DNA of 64,000 bases from Brevibacillus brevis (GCF_031583145.1 NZ_CP134050.1:3671501-3735500), one strand, 5' to 3'; positions 41,947 through 52,471 are shown, counted from the stretch's first letter. A program made the numbers and translations. Notes: generated by a model not told the origin, from the sequence alone.

Positions 41947-43941
41947 TTATGGCAAGCTGCTGTACGAAATCGGAATGGTCTGGTATTCCACGTAATTGTT
42001 TGTCGCCGGATCCTTCTTGAACACTTTGATGACTGCATCTTTTTGCGGAGACATGACTACCGGTATGTCATAATCCTTGCTCTCGGCAATCTGCTCCTTG
42101 TACACGCCCGATGTGTCTCCACGGGCGTCGCTTACATCGATTCGAATGTCAGCGGTCTCTCCCGGCACGATTTCGACGTAGACCGGCACGTTGGCCAGCT
42201 TGGCGTCCTGCGGGTACTGGCCATTGCTCACCGTGAGCGGGATCGCTACTCCTTTTTGCACGTCCATGCCCGCATCGTACGGATGGGTCGAGAGCACGAT
42301 GCCGGCCTTGTCTGTCGTGTAGGAAGGCTCTTCCTTGATATCGCCGATCGCGAGGTTGTACTTGAACAGTTCGACTCGCGCCTGCTCCATCGTTTTCCCG
42401 ATGACATTCGGCATTTTCACGTACGATTTCCCTTTGCTGACCGTCACCTTCACAGTCTGCTTGCCCGGATACACTTTCGTATTCGCATCCGGCGACTGGC
42501 CGATTACCATGCCTGCCTCTGCCTTGTCGTCCTCGACCTCTTCATAGGTGATCAGTTCCGGCTTGAAGCCCAATTGCTTCAGCGTCTGCTCGGCTACCGC
42601 GCGCGAGGAGGACACGAGGTTCGGCATGTCGATCGCCTCCTGCCCCTTGCTGACGTAAAGCGTGACAGTCGCCTTTTCCTTCAGCCGCATCGGCGGCGCC
42701 GGATCTTGCCTGATGACCATGCCCTTCTCTATCGTGTCGTTGGCTTCCTCTACGATATTCGCCACCAGGTTGGCATCCTCGATCTTTTTCTGCGCCAGGC
42801 TGACTTCGATTCCTTCCACATAAGGGACCTGCACTTCCGGCACCGAAGGGAAGACGTTCAGGAGGAAGTTGAACCCGAAGAAACCAAGGACCAGGAACAA
42901 GCCGATCCCTACGACCCAAAGCAGGGTTTTCACCCACCATTTGCGCTTGGGCTCCTGCTCCTCTTCCTCATCGCGCGGACTTTCATAACGGCTCCGCGAA
43001 CCGCCGACCGTCCTCCCGCCATTGTGGTTGTCGAGCATGTCCTGCGTGATGATCGGCACCACGCGCGTCATCTCCTCGTCCTCGGGGAACGTCAGCTTTT
43101 CCTCGTTCAACCGCTCCGGAAAAAGACACGTCTCCAAATCTTCAAGCATTTCGCGAGCGGAAGCATAGCGCAGGAACGGATCCTTTACCAACGCTTTGAG
43201 AATGACGTTTTCCACGCTTTGCGGGATAGCAGGGTTCACTTGCCGAGGCTCCGGCAGCGGCTCCTGCAAATGCTTGAGAGCGACAGAAATCGGCGAATCG
43301 CCGGAAAACGGCAGCTCGCCCGTCACCATCTCATACAGCACAATCCCGAGCGAGTAGATGTCCGACTTCTCCCCCGTGATGCCCCCTCTGGCCTGCTCCG
43401 GGGAAAAGTAATGAACGGACCCAAGCATCGCATTCGTGTGCGTGATCGTCGTGGAAGTGACCGCCCTCGCAATCCCGAAGTCGGTGACCTTCACCCGCCC
43501 GTTTTTCCCGATCATGATGTTGTGCGGTTTAATGTCCCGGTGAATGATCTGATTCTGATGGGCGTGATCAAGCGCGTCGCATATTTGTGCAGCGATTCTC
43601 ACAGCTTCTTCCACAGGCAAAGCCCCACGCTGGATAATCAGTTCCTTGAGCGTGTAGCCTTCTATGTATTCCATCACCATGTAATGGGTATCGCCTTCCT
43701 GCCCGACGTCGTACACCCCGACCACATTGGGGTGAGACAGGCTTGCCACCGCCTGCGCTTCCCGTCTGAACCGGTTGACGAAGTCTTCATCCCCGCCGAA
43801 TTGGGAACGCAGCACTTTCACCGCTACTGGACGATTTAGTATCAAATCTTTGGCTTTGTACACGATAGCCATACCGCCCCCGCCTACACGGGCCTCCAAT
43901 TGGTATCGCCCTCCAAGCCGTTGACCTTCCATCTCTCTCAC
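41947..43941 (-). CDS. prkC: PASTA-domain serine/threonine protein kinase
   Basis: 664 residues. The kinase domain (about 10-270) has the Gly loop VGGGGMAIVYKA, catalytic HRDIKPHNIM near 135 and DFGIARA near 155. A juxtamembrane region with basic and Glu-rich stretches precedes a single membrane helix near 337-360. Outside are three PASTA repeats of about 68 residues (starting near VPEVQVPYVEGI, EAIDMPNLV and SYVKMPNVIG), each ending in a VSKG/VSNG turn, then a C-terminal domain. PrkC senses muropeptides and promotes spore germination in Bacillus. Its start overlaps the prpC stop by four bases. Confidence 0.96.
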   Translation of the reverse strand: MREMEGQRLGGRYQLEARVGGGGMAIVYKAKDLILNRPVAVKVLRSQFGGDEDFVNRFRREAQAVASLSHPNVVGVYDVGQEGDTHYMVMEYIEGYTLKELIIQRGALPVEEAVRIAAQICDALDHAHQNQIIHRDIKPHNIMIGKNGRVKVTDFGIARAVTSTTITHTNAMLGSVHYFSPEQARGGITGEKSDIYSLGIVLYEMVTGELPFSGDSPISVALKHLQEPLPEPRQVNPAIPQSVENVILKALVKDPFLRYASAREMLEDLETCLFPERLNEEKLTFPEDEEMTRVVPIITQDMLDNHNGGRTVGGSRSRYESPRDEEEEQEPKRKWWVKTLLWVVGIGLFLVLGFFGFNFLLNVFPSVPEVQVPYVEGIEVSLAQKKIEDANLVANIVEEANDTIEKGMVIRQDPAPPMRLKEKATVTLYVSKGQEAIDMPNLVSSSRAVAEQTLKQLGFKPELITYEEVEDDKAEAGMVIGQSPDANTKVYPGKQTVKVTVSKGKSYVKMPNVIGKTMEQARVELFKYNLAIGDIKEEPSYTTDKAGIVLSTHPYDAGMDVQKGVAIPLTVSNGQYPQDAKLANVPVYVEIVPGETADIRIDVSDARGDTSGVYKEQIAESKDYDIPVVMSPQKDAVIKVFKKDPATNNYVEYQTIPISYSSLP

Positions 43942-44693
43942 CCCTCTTTCCTACTGGCGTCGGGCATGTTGCGGACAGCTACCAGCGTGATATTGTCCTG
44001 CCCTCCTGCGGCCAATGCTTCCTGCACCAAGCCTTCTACTTTCTCCTGCAGCGACGTCGGCTTCCGCAGCCACTCTTCCATGACGGAAGGCGGAACTTTA
44101 TCGCTAAGTCCGTCCGAGCAGATCAAGACGACATCGCCCGGTGCCCATTCGAACTGGTCCAGGTCGACGAGCACATCCGGCTCCGTCCCGAGAGACCGCA
44201 TGATCACGTTGCGGTGGGGATGGACAGCCGCTTCTTCGGCCGTGATCTGTCCGCTTTTCACCAGCTCGTTCACCAGCGAATGGTCCTCCGTCTTCATGAC
44301 CAGGCCATCGGCGCCGAATTTGTACAGCCGGCTGTCGCCGATATGCGCCGTAATCACCGTGCTTGGCCGAAACAAGGCTGCGATCGTCGTCGTTCCCATT
44401 CCGCTGCATTCCGGGTGCTCCAAGGCGTACTCGTACACTTCCTTGTTGGCGAGCAGGACGGAGTTCATCAAATACTCTCGCAGGTCCGCCCCTTCCAGCT
44501 CTCCATCGATGTGACGCAGTTCTTTTACTATTCGCTCAACGGCAAGGCGGCTGGCGATCTCACCAGCCTCGTGGCCGCCCATTCCGTCAGCCAAAACAGC
44601 CAGGGCGCGTCCGTTCGCGTCTGCCTCACAGGCATAGTAGTCCTCGTTTACGGAACGGACGTGGCCCACATGGGATTTCATTGCAATTTCCAT
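43938..44693 (-). CDS. prpC: PP2C-type protein phosphatase (PrpC/Stp1)
   Basis: 251 residues. PP2C motifs are VGHVRSVNEDYYACEAD near 9-25, LADGMGGHEAGEIAS near 37-51, HIGDSRLYKFGADG near 118 and CSDGLSDKVPPSVM near 190, with the metal-binding aspartates in place. It removes phosphate from PrkC and its substrates. The stop overlaps the prkC ATG and it lies four bases after rlmN, so kinase and phosphatase are translated as a unit. Confidence 0.96.
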   Translation of the reverse strand: MEIAMKSHVGHVRSVNEDYYACEADANGRALAVLADGMGGHEAGEIASRLAVERIVKELRHIDGELEGADLREYLMNSVLLANKEVYEYALEHPECSGMGTTTIAALFRPSTVITAHIGDSRLYKFGADGLVMKTEDHSLVNELVKSGQITAEEAAVHPHRNVIMRSLGTEPDVLVDLDQFEWAPGDVVLICSDGLSDKVPPSVMEEWLRKPTSLQEKVEGLVQEALAAGGQDNITLVAVRNMPDASRKEG

Positions 44694-44697
44694 GGTA

Positions 44698-45768
44698 TCA
44701 CCCCACGGTTTCTTTAGCGTGTTGTGCCCTCAGCTGTCCGCACGCGGCTGCGATGTCGCTGCCGTGCTCGCGTCTGATGGTCACATTGATTCCCTTGTCC
44801 TCCAGGATGCGTTTGAATTGGAAAATCTCATTGCGCGGCGTGCGGACATAATCGCGCTCCGGCACGTAGTTGACAGGAATCAGGTTGACATGGCAAAGCA
44901 TGTCGCCAATCAGATCCGCCAATTCTTCCGCGTGGTGCGGCTGATCGTTCTTGCCACCGAACAGACCGTATTCAAAGCTGATCCGCCGACCTGTCTTGTT
45001 GATGTAGTGACGGCACGCTTCCATCAGCTTTTCAAGCGGGAAGCCGCGGTTGATCGGCATGAGCTGCGTTCTCAGCTCCGTGTTGGGAGCATGCAGGGAA
45101 ATGGCGAGGTTGACTTGCCCGCCCCGTTCGGCGAACTCGTAAATTTTCGGTACGATTCCGCTGGTCGAGACAGTGATATGCCGCGCGCCGATGTTCAAGC
45201 CGCGGTTGTCGTTGATGACGGACAAAAAGGCCATCAGGCTCTCGAAGTTCTCAAACGGCTCCCCGATCCCCATCACGACCACGTGGCTGACACGCTCTCC
45301 TTCTTCGTCGAGCTTGCGCTGGGCCATCAAGACCTGGGAAACGATCTCTCCCGCGTCCAGGTTGCGCTTGAGCCCGCCTAGCGTGGACGCGCAGAACGTA
45401 CAGCCGATTCGGCAGCCGACCTGCGTGGTCACGCAAATGCTGTTTCCGTAATTGTGGCGCATGATGACTGTTTCGATGGCGTGGCCATCCACCAGCTGAA
45501 ACAAAAACTTGATCGTGCCGTCTTGGGACTGCTGGTGCATGATTTCTTTCAGCGGATCGATCCGGAAGGTGTCCTCCAGCTTTTGGCGCAGGTCCTTGGA
45601 CAGATTGCTCATCTCCTCGAAAGAAGAGACGCGCTTCACGTACAGCCAGTCAAAAATCTGCTGGGCGCGAAACGGTTTGTCTCCCGCTTCCACCAGCCAT
45701 TGCTTCATTTCGTCTTGCGTCAAACTGTAAATGAGCGGCTTTTCGCCCGTAAATGTCGTAATCGGCAT
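44698..45768 (-). CDS. rlmN: dual-specificity rRNA/tRNA adenine C2-methyltransferase RlmN
   Basis: 356 residues. The radical-SAM motif [10 protein letters not shown] (CxxxCxxC) lies near residue 119, followed by [13 protein letters not shown] and [20 protein letters not shown]; the C-terminal catalytic cysteine is in the [16 protein letters not shown] segment. It methylates A2503 of 23S rRNA and A37 of some tRNAs. Probably transcribed from its own promoter in the 198-base gap after rsmB, and leads into prpC-prkC-rsgA-rpe. Confidence 0.96.
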   Translation of the reverse strand: MPITTFTGEKPLIYSLTQDEMKQWLVEAGDKPFRAQQIFDWLYVKRVSSFEEMSNLSKDLRQKLEDTFRIDPLKEIMHQQSQDGTIKFLFQLVDGHAIETVIMRHNYGNSICVTTQVGCRIGCTFCASTLGGLKRNLDAGEIVSQVLMAQRKLDEEGERVSHVVVMGIGEPFENFESLMAFLSVINDNRGLNIGARHITVSTSGIVPKIYEFAERGGQVNLAISLHAPNTELRTQLMPINRGFPLEKLMEACRHYINKTGRRISFEYGLFGGKNDQPHHAEELADLIGDMLCHVNLIPVNYVPERDYVRTPRNEIFQFKRILEDKGINVTIRREHGSDIAAACGQLRAQHAKETVG

Positions 45769-45921
45769 GCTGTTTTCACATCCTCAAGTTCATGGCTTGC
45801 ATAAATCGTCATTTAATCATTGTAACTCGCAAACGTCCACGCTTCAAACGGTTTTGCCATCCAGCCAGGAAATGCGTCGCTTTTCCTAGTGTAAACCATT
45901 CCGAACACATGCAAACAAAGG

Positions 45922-45960
45922 CAAGGGAGTGGCACGATCCCGAAGGCGCGCCACCCCCAT
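45922..45960 (-). terminator. possible terminator/attenuator between rsmB and rlmN
   Basis: The stem GGGTGGCGCG / CGTGCCACTCCC (one bulge) on the minus strand is followed by TTGCCTTTGTTTG. TACACT with TTTGCA 16 bases before it, further downstream, may restart transcription toward rlmN. Confidence 0.45.
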
Positions 45961-45965
45961 TATTC

Positions 45966-47315
45966 TTACCCTTTTCGCTTCAAACGGGCTATGAAAAAAC
46001 CGTCACTGTCAAAGTGATGCGGCAAGATTTGAATAAACGCGCCGGACTCGTCCACTTTTGCCCGCACATTCTGCGGCAAGTCGTCTTGGAGCGTGGAATC
46101 GAGCACAAACTCGGGATGCCTGTCGACGAAACGGCGAACGACATCCTGATTTTCCATCGGTTCCACCGTACACGTACTGTAAACGAGGGTTCCCTCTGGA
46201 GCCAGCATGGAAGAGAGGCCCGCAAGCAGCTGGTATTGCAGCTGCGCAATCGAGCGCACGTCTTCCGGCGACTTGTTCCACTTCAAATCCGGCTTGCGGC
46301 GGATGACGCCAAATCCCGTGCATGGCGCATCCAGCAAGATCCGGTCAAACATCCCCAGCCCTTTGTCCGGGAGGTCGAGCGCATCGGAGACGATCGGCTC
46401 GATGATGGAAATCCCCAGCCGCTCGGCTGCATGGGCAATCAGATCGCGCTTGTGGGGATGCACGTCGTTGGCAATAATTTCTCCGCGATCCCCCATGAGC
46501 TCGGCCAGGTGAGTCGTCTTCCCACCGGGTGCAGCGCAAGCGTCCAGGACGCGCATGCCCGGCTTGGGAGACAGCGCCGGAGCGACCAGCATCGAGCTTT
46601 CATCCTGCAAGGTGTAGTAGCCTTCCTTGAACCACCGAGTCCCGGCAGCGTGACCGCCGCCTGCGAGCACGAGTCCCTGCTCGCTCAAAGCTGATTCTTT
46701 GGCCTCGTGTCCTTCCTCCCTCAGTCGCGCTACCAGCTCGTCCTTCCCGATCTTAAGCGTGTTCACCCGCAAAGACGTATGGGGCGCCCGATTGTTCGCT
46801 TCACAAATGGCCTTGGTCTCCTCTTCCCCGTACTGCTTGATCCACTTGCGGACCAGCCATTCCGGATGGGAATACAGCACGGCGATTTGCTTTGCGGCAT
46901 CGCCTTTGGGTACTCGTTCCCACACGTCAGGCTGGCGCAAGACATTGCGCAAGACGCCGTTGACCATGGACGCGATCCCTTGGTGGCCTCTGCGCTTGGC
47001 GATTTCTACCGCTTCGTGCACAGCCGCGCGTTCGGGGATGCGGTCCAGATACCGGACCTGGTACAGACTGAGCAAGAGCAGATTGCGTACCCACGTCTGC
47101 AGCTTTTTCCCAGTGGTGAACTGGGACAGGACAAAGTCAAGCGTCAGCCGGCGCTGAATGGTGCCGTACACGAGCTCGGTCACCAGTCCCGTATCGGCAG
47201 GATTCATGTCCGACCGGTCCAGGACATGGCGCAGCTCCAGATTGCTGTACGATTTGTGTTCTTCCACCCGATTCAAGACATCGAGAGCGATATCGCGGGC
47301 TCCTTTTTTTGCCAC
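45966..47315 (-). CDS. rsmB: 16S rRNA m5C967 methyltransferase RsmB
   Basis: 449 residues. An N-terminal NusB-like helical domain (ARDIALDVLNRVEEHKSYSN) is followed by the SAM-dependent domain: MRVLDACAAPGGKTTHLAEL near 255, LLDAPCTGFGVIRRKPDLKW near 325 with the first catalytic region, and LVYSTCTVEPMENQDVV near 380 with the nucleophilic cysteine. It modifies 16S rRNA. Three bases separate it from fmt, as in the conserved def-fmt-rsmB order. Confidence 0.96.
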   Translation of the reverse strand: MAKKGARDIALDVLNRVEEHKSYSNLELRHVLDRSDMNPADTGLVTELVYGTIQRRLTLDFVLSQFTTGKKLQTWVRNLLLLSLYQVRYLDRIPERAAVHEAVEIAKRRGHQGIASMVNGVLRNVLRQPDVWERVPKGDAAKQIAVLYSHPEWLVRKWIKQYGEEETKAICEANNRAPHTSLRVNTLKIGKDELVARLREEGHEAKESALSEQGLVLAGGGHAAGTRWFKEGYYTLQDESSMLVAPALSPKPGMRVLDACAAPGGKTTHLAELMGDRGEIIANDVHPHKRDLIAHAAERLGISIIEPIVSDALDLPDKGLGMFDRILLDAPCTGFGVIRRKPDLKWNKSPEDVRSIAQLQYQLLAGLSSMLAPEGTLVYSTCTVEPMENQDVVRRFVDRHPEFVLDSTLQDDLPQNVRAKVDESGAFIQILPHHFDSDGFFIARLKRKG

Positions 47316-47318
47316 GGG

Positions 47319-48269
47319 CTATTCTCCTACCTTCGTGCCGATTTCGATGCTGCTGCCCGCTCCGCGCAAAAAGTCGAGAGCGCTCATCCGCTTCTTTCCT
47401 TCCGGCTGCAGCTCGGTGATTTTGACCGCACCTTCGCCGCACGCCACAACCAGACCATCCTCTTCCCGGGCGATGATCGTCCCCGGCTCCCGGTCTGTCT
47501 TGCCTTGCGACAGCTTTTCGACCCACCAGAGCTTCCATACTTTTCCGCCGTAGGTCGTGAAAGCGACAGGCCAAGGATTCAGGCCGCGCACCTGGTTGTA
47601 GATCTGCTCGGCAGTGCGAGTCCAGTCGATGCGCTCGTCCGCCCGCTTGATGTTCGGAGCGAAGGACGCAGCCTCGTGGTCTTGCGCCTCCGCCTCGATT
47701 TCACCTGCGAGCAGCCTGGGAACCGTGTCGATCAGGAGAGCAGAGCCCGCCGCCGCCAGCTTGTCGTGCAAGGTGCCGACCGTGTCCCGCTCCTCGATGG
47801 GAACGACTACCTTGGAGAGCATGTCTCCCGCGTCCAGCGCTTCCACCATGTACATGATGGTGACGCCGGATTCCTTTTCGCCTTCCACGATCGATTTGTG
47901 GATCGGAGCCCCGCCGCGGTATTTCGGCAAGAGGGAAGCATGGACGTTGATACACCCAAAGCGAGGCGCCTCCAGCAGCCGCTTGGGCAGGATCTGTCCG
48001 TACGCTGCCGTCACGATCAAGTCAGGCGCAAGCGCCAGAACCTCGTCCAAAGCGGCGTCCGCCTTGATTTTTTCAGGCTGCAGCACTTGCAGTCCATGAC
48101 GCAAAGCCGCCTCCTTGACGGGGGGCGGCGTCAACACTTGCTTGCGTCCTACCGGGCGGTCGGGCTGGGTAACCACCCCGACCACATTGTATCCTTCCCT
48201 GAGCAGCGCCTCCAGGCTGGAGACAGCAAAGTCGGGCGTACCCATGAATAAAATGCGCGTATCTTTCAA
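47319..48269 (-). CDS. fmt: methionyl-tRNA formyltransferase
   Basis: 316 residues. [19 protein letters not shown] opens the Rossmann-type formyltransferase domain; [20 protein letters not shown] near 109-128 includes the catalytic Asn/His region, and the C-terminal OB-like domain starts near 208. It formylates initiator Met-tRNA using 10-formyl-THF. The ribosome site is weak and the gene starts six bases after def stops, suggesting coupling. Confidence 0.96.
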   Translation of the reverse strand: MKDTRILFMGTPDFAVSSLEALLREGYNVVGVVTQPDRPVGRKQVLTPPPVKEAALRHGLQVLQPEKIKADAALDEVLALAPDLIVTAAYGQILPKRLLEAPRFGCINVHASLLPKYRGGAPIHKSIVEGEKESGVTIMYMVEALDAGDMLSKVVVPIEERDTVGTLHDKLAAAGSALLIDTVPRLLAGEIEAEAQDHEAASFAPNIKRADERIDWTRTAEQIYNQVRGLNPWPVAFTTYGGKVWKLWWVEKLSQGKTDREPGTIIAREEDGLVVACGEGAVKITELQPEGKKRMSALDFLRGAGSSIEIGTKVGE

Positions 48270-48275
48270 TGCAGT

Positions 48276-48752
48276 TTATTCCCCTTCCTCATCCGGGCTC
48301 ACCTGATACACCTTGTCTGCCACATCGATGAACAGCACGCCGTTCAGGTGATCGATTTCATGTTGGGAGCAGCGGGAGAGCAGGTCCTCCGCCTCCAGCT
48401 CGATGGGATTGCCGAAGCGGTCCTGTCCGCGCAGCTTGATCCATTGGTGACGGCGCACATCGCCGCGCAGGCCCGGGATGCTCAGGCAGCCTTCCGGATA
48501 ATCAAATTGCTCGCCTTTGAAGTCCACGATTTCAGGGTTGACGATCTCGATCAATCCATCGCCGCAATCCATGACGATCACGCGCTTGGAGATGCCCACC
48601 TGCGGTGCCGCCAGGCCTACCCCGTCGGCATCGTACATGGTTTCGGCCATGTCGTCCAACAGCTTGTGCAGATTGGAGTTGAATTTGGTGACCACGACCG
48701 CTTTTTCCCGTAGGATCGGATCTGGATGTTTTACGATATTGCGAATAGCCAT
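48276..48752 (-). CDS. def: peptide deformylase
   Basis: 158 residues from the ATG at 48752 behind GGGAGGATAACAAGCAC; the upstream in-frame ATG at 48791 overlaps priA. All three motifs are intact: GVGLAAPQVG near 44, EGCLSIPG near 88 with the metal cysteine, and QHEIDHLNGVLFID near 130 with HExxH. It removes the N-formyl group from new proteins, working with Fmt. Short zinc/iron class I form. Confidence 0.96.
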   Translation of the reverse strand: MAIRNIVKHPDPILREKAVVVTKFNSNLHKLLDDMAETMYDADGVGLAAPQVGISKRVIVMDCGDGLIEIVNPEIVDFKGEQFDYPEGCLSIPGLRGDVRRHQWIKLRGQDRFGNPIELEAEDLLSRCSQHEIDHLNGVLFIDVADKVYQVSPDEEGE

Positions 48753-48768
48753 GTGCTTGTTATCCTCC

Positions 48769-51204
48769 CTAAAGCAGTACGTACGGATCAACGTCTATCG
48801 TCATGAGTACTTTCTGCTGTTTGTTCCATTCTTCAAACGCAGCGGTCGCCCTGGCCAGCAAGGCGGAAAGCTGCGGTTCATCCCGATATTTTAACATGAT
48901 CTGAAAACGAAATCTATCCTTCACTCGGGCAATAGGCGACGCTACCGGTCCGAGCAGGATCGTCGTCTCGGCAAGACGAGGCCGCAAATAGTCCGCCATC
49001 GTATGCGCGCCGCGAATGACGACGGGCACGTCTTCGTGACTGAAGGTGATCAGCACGAGGCGGAAGTAAGGCGGGTAGCCTGCTGCCCTTCGCTGTAGCA
49101 TCTCGTCTTCGTAGAAAGCCGGATAATCGTGACGTGTCGCGTGGACGATGCTGTAGTGCTCCGGCGTGTACGTCTGGATGACCACGTCGCCTTCCAGCTC
49201 ATGCCGTCCCGCTCTCCCTCCGACCTGCGTAAGCAGCTGGAACGTCTTTTCGGCCGCGCGGAAATCAGGCAAGTGAAGCGAAGTATCGGCCGCGATGATG
49301 CCTGCGAGCGTCACGCGGGGAAAGTCCAGCCCTTTTGCGATCATCTGCGTCCCGAGCAGTACGTCCCCCTGCCCGGACCTAAACTTGTTCAACAGCTCCT
49401 CGTGGGCGCCCTTCCGCGACGTCGTATCGACGTCCATGCGAATCACGCGAATGCCCGGAAACAGCTTGGCCAGCTCTGCCTCCACCTTCTGCGTCCCCGT
49501 CCCGAAAAACCGGATGTGCTCGCTCTGGCATTCGGGGCAGTGGGCAGGCTGGGCAATGGTATAGCCGCAATAGTGGCAACGGGCAGTGTGGTTCGTCTTG
49601 TGATAGGTGAGCGAGATGTCGCAGTGGATGCAGCGCATCGTATAGCCGCAGGAGCGGCACATGACGAAGGTGGAGAAGCCTCTGCGGTTGAGAAAGATCA
49701 CCATCTGCTCCTGCTTCGCAAGCCGGTCCGCAATCATCTCGTGCAGCTTTCTGCTGAACATGGAGCGGTTTTCCGCTTGCAGCTCTTCGCGCATATCGAC
49801 GACGTGAACGTTCGGCATCGGCCGGTTTCCTACCCGGTCCGGCATTTCCAGAAGCGAGTAGCGCCCACGCTTCGCCAGCGCATACGTCTCCAGTGCCGGA
49901 GTGGCACTGCCCATCAGAAGCACCGCCTCGTTTTCTTTCGCGCGCCACAAGGCCACCTCGCGGGCGTGGTAGCGAGGCGTCTCTTCCTGCTTGTACGAGC
50001 TTTCGTGCTCCTCGTCGATCACGATGAGCCCGACGTTTTGAAACGGCGCAAAAATCGCCGAGCGAGCCCCGACGACGACCTTGACCTGGCCTCTGATAAT
50101 CTTCCGCCACTCGTCGAAGCGCTCGCCTTGCGACAAAGCGCTGTGCAGCACGGCGACGTCCGCCCCGAAGCGCTCCTTGAAGCGCTCCACCATCTGCGGC
50201 GTCAAGGAAATTTCGGGAACGAGAAAAATCGCTTCCCGCCCTTTGGCCAGCGTCTGTTCGATCGCTTCGAGGTATACTTCCGTCTTGCCGCTTCCCGTCA
50301 CCCCATGAAGCAGGTAGGAGGCATAGCGCTTCTCTTGAATCGACTGGACGATAGGTGCAAGGACCTGCTTCTGCAACGGTGTAAATTCGGGCTTCGCCTT
50401 CTCGGCAAAGCGCCTGTTCGCGAATGGATCACGGTACACCTCGACCTGCTCGATCACCAGCCACCCCTTCGCCTCCAGGGTCTTCAGCGAAGAACGGGTG
50501 ACACCCCATTCGCCTTCCAGCATCTTCGTAGAAAAGGACTGGCCTTCGTGCGCAGCAAACAGTTCGAGAACTCGTCGCATCTTCTCCGCCCTCGCAGGCA
50601 ATCCGGCGATCGCATCTGCGAGCTCTTCGCTGCCGAGCAGGCAGCGTACGAACGACTGCTGTTTGCGCGTGATCCGATCCCTCACCTGGTATTCTGTCGC
50701 CAAAAGGCCGCTGTGAATCCAACCGGGCACAAGCAGGAACTCTTCCGGAAATAGCTTCTCGACCTCTGCGAGCGGAAGATGCTGCTTGCGGTAGAGCTCC
50801 CACAAAAGACCCGAATTGCCGCACGTCTCTTCATCCAGCTGGTCCGTGGCCGTCAGCCATTTTTCCGATTTGCCTTTGAGAACGGCCGGAATCATCGCCT
50901 GAACTGCTGTCACCCACGGGCACAAGTACTGCCTGGACATCCATTCGCTCATTTTCAGCAGTTCAGGCGTCAAGGGGGGCGTATCGTCCAGTACCTGTTC
51001 GACATCCCGCAGACGGCTTGTGTCCGTCAGATCGGGAGCGTTTTCGGCAATACCGATGACGTACCCCTGCAGCTTGCGCGGACCAAATGGAACCACGACG
51101 CGGCTGCCCACCCGAATCAGCGGTGTCAGCCACGCGGGCACCCGGTAATCGAACGGCCGGTTCGTCCGGTTGACCGGCACGTCCACGATGATTTGGGCGA
51201 TCAT
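48769..51204 (-). CDS. priA: primosomal helicase PriA
   Basis: 811 residues. The N-terminal 3'-end-binding domain opens IAQIIVDVPVNRTNRPFDYR. Helicase motifs are HGVTGSGKTEVYLEAI near 297 (Walker A), VIDEEHESSYKQ (motif II) and GSATPALETY. The zinc-binding insert carries eight cysteines in four pairs (CRSCGYTMRCIHC and CHYCGY, then CPEC) near 520-565. Restarts stalled forks by loading the primosome. Its start overlaps the coaBC stop (ATGA). Confidence 0.96.
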   Translation of the reverse strand: MIAQIIVDVPVNRTNRPFDYRVPAWLTPLIRVGSRVVVPFGPRKLQGYVIGIAENAPDLTDTSRLRDVEQVLDDTPPLTPELLKMSEWMSRQYLCPWVTAVQAMIPAVLKGKSEKWLTATDQLDEETCGNSGLLWELYRKQHLPLAEVEKLFPEEFLLVPGWIHSGLLATEYQVRDRITRKQQSFVRCLLGSEELADAIAGLPARAEKMRRVLELFAAHEGQSFSTKMLEGEWGVTRSSLKTLEAKGWLVIEQVEVYRDPFANRRFAEKAKPEFTPLQKQVLAPIVQSIQEKRYASYLLHGVTGSGKTEVYLEAIEQTLAKGREAIFLVPEISLTPQMVERFKERFGADVAVLHSALSQGERFDEWRKIIRGQVKVVVGARSAIFAPFQNVGLIVIDEEHESSYKQEETPRYHAREVALWRAKENEAVLLMGSATPALETYALAKRGRYSLLEMPDRVGNRPMPNVHVVDMREELQAENRSMFSRKLHEMIADRLAKQEQMVIFLNRRGFSTFVMCRSCGYTMRCIHCDISLTYHKTNHTARCHYCGYTIAQPAHCPECQSEHIRFFGTGTQKVEAELAKLFPGIRVIRMDVDTTSRKGAHEELLNKFRSGQGDVLLGTQMIAKGLDFPRVTLAGIIAADTSLHLPDFRAAEKTFQLLTQVGGRAGRHELEGDVVIQTYTPEHYSIVHATRHDYPAFYEDEMLQRRAAGYPPYFRLVLITFSHEDVPVVIRGAHTMADYLRPRLAETTILLGPVASPIARVKDRFRFQIMLKYRDEPQLSALLARATAAFEEWNKQQKVLMTIDVDPYVLL

Positions 51205-52445
51205 GACAGCTCGGACAGCGGACGTTCGGACAGCTTCAACAGCACGGCATCAAACAGCTTGTCCGCTACCTCTCGCTTGCTCAGTTTTTCCAGATCCACC
51301 TGTTCTCCGGCTCGAGTCAGCAGCGTCACGACATTGGTGTCGCTGCCCATGCCCGCCCCTTCCGCAAGCACATTGTTCGCTACGATCATGTCGAGATTTT
51401 TCCGCTCCACCTTGGACTTGGCGTGCTTGATCAAATCCTGCGTCTCCGCCGCGAAGCCGACGACGAACTGCGTCGTTTTCCTCTCCCCGATCGTCTTCAG
51501 GATGTCCGGGGCTTTATCCAGCTCGAGTACCAGCGGTCCATCGCCCTTCTTCATCTTATGCGCATGCACCGTCTTGGGACGGTAATCGGATACCGCGGCC
51601 GACTTGACGACGATATCGCTCTTTGGCAAATGCTCCATCACCGCATCGAACATTTCCTGCACCGACTCGACCGCTACGAACCGGACGCCATCCGGTTTTT
51701 TGAGCGCAGTCGGTCCGCTGACCAGAACGACCTCTGCCCCTCGGTCTCGTGCGGCTTCCGCGATGGCGTAGCCCATTTTTCCGGAAGCGTGGTTGGTAAT
51801 GTAGCGTACCGGGTCGATCTTCTCCCGCGTAGGTCCTGCCGTAACCAGCACTCTCTTTCCATGCAGATCCAGCGGACGGACATTGCCCTTCTCCTGCTGT
51901 GCAAAGAAAGCGCGGACTGCCTCCACGATTTCCTCCGGCTCCGCAAGCCGTCCTTTTCCGATCCAGCCACAGGCCAAAAGCCCGACTCCCGGCTCTACGA
52001 AGCGATAGCCGTACTCCGCCAGCTTTTCCATATTGGCCTGGACGGCAGGATGGTCGTACATGTTGACGTTCATCGCAGGCGCCACCATCACGGGCGATTT
52101 GGTAGCCAGCAGTGTGGTCGTCAGCATGTCGTCGGCAATCCCGTTTGCCATTTTTCCGATGATGTTTGCTGTCGCGGGTGCCACCAAAACCAGATCCGCC
52201 TTGTCCGCCAGCTCGATATGGCTGATGACGTGAGCGTCCGGTTCTGTAAAGGTGTCGGTATGTACTGGTTGGTGAGACAAGGCCTGAAATGTCAAAGGCT
52301 GCACGAACTGAAGGGCGTTGTGCGTCAGGATGACATTCACCTGCGCCCCAGCCTGCGTCAGCTTGCTCGTAAGTGCCGCGGCCTTGTAAGCCGCAATGCC
52401 TCCGGACACGCCGAGTACGATTCGTTTTCCTGCGAGCGAAACCAT
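51201..52445 (-). CDS. coaBC: bifunctional phosphopantothenoylcysteine decarboxylase / phosphopantothenate-cysteine ligase
   Basis: 414 residues from the ATG at 52445 behind AGAGGAGAGAGACGC. The CoaC flavodoxin-like half has GVSGGIAAYKAAALTSKL near 8-25, the active-site HisP region, PAMNVNMYDHPAVQANM near 116 and the substrate-lid cysteine in LLACGWIGKGRLAEPEEI. The CoaB half opens LHGKRVLVTAGPTREKIDPV and has ASGKMGYAIAEAA. Makes 4'-phosphopantetheine for coenzyme A. Separated from rpoZ by a terminator, so it may start its own unit with priA-def-fmt-rsmB. Confidence 0.96.
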   Translation of the reverse strand: MVSLAGKRIVLGVSGGIAAYKAAALTSKLTQAGAQVNVILTHNALQFVQPLTFQALSHQPVHTDTFTEPDAHVISHIELADKADLVLVAPATANIIGKMANGIADDMLTTTLLATKSPVMVAPAMNVNMYDHPAVQANMEKLAEYGYRFVEPGVGLLACGWIGKGRLAEPEEIVEAVRAFFAQQEKGNVRPLDLHGKRVLVTAGPTREKIDPVRYITNHASGKMGYAIAEAARDRGAEVVLVSGPTALKKPDGVRFVAVESVQEMFDAVMEHLPKSDIVVKSAAVSDYRPKTVHAHKMKKGDGPLVLELDKAPDILKTIGERKTTQFVVGFAAETQDLIKHAKSKVERKNLDMIVANNVLAEGAGMGSDTNVVTLLTRAGEQVDLEKLSKREVADKLFDAVLLKLSERPLSELS

Positions 52446-52471
52446 GCGTCTCTCTCCTCTCTTGCCCATCC

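Noticed and set aside
42043..43839. 598-codon open frame antisense to prkC
   Set aside because: No ribosome site or recognisable domain, and the sense strand is a clear PASTA kinase.
49129..50754. 541-codon open frame antisense to priA
   Set aside because: Sense strand holds intact helicase and zinc motifs; the antisense translation is His/Arg-rich noise.
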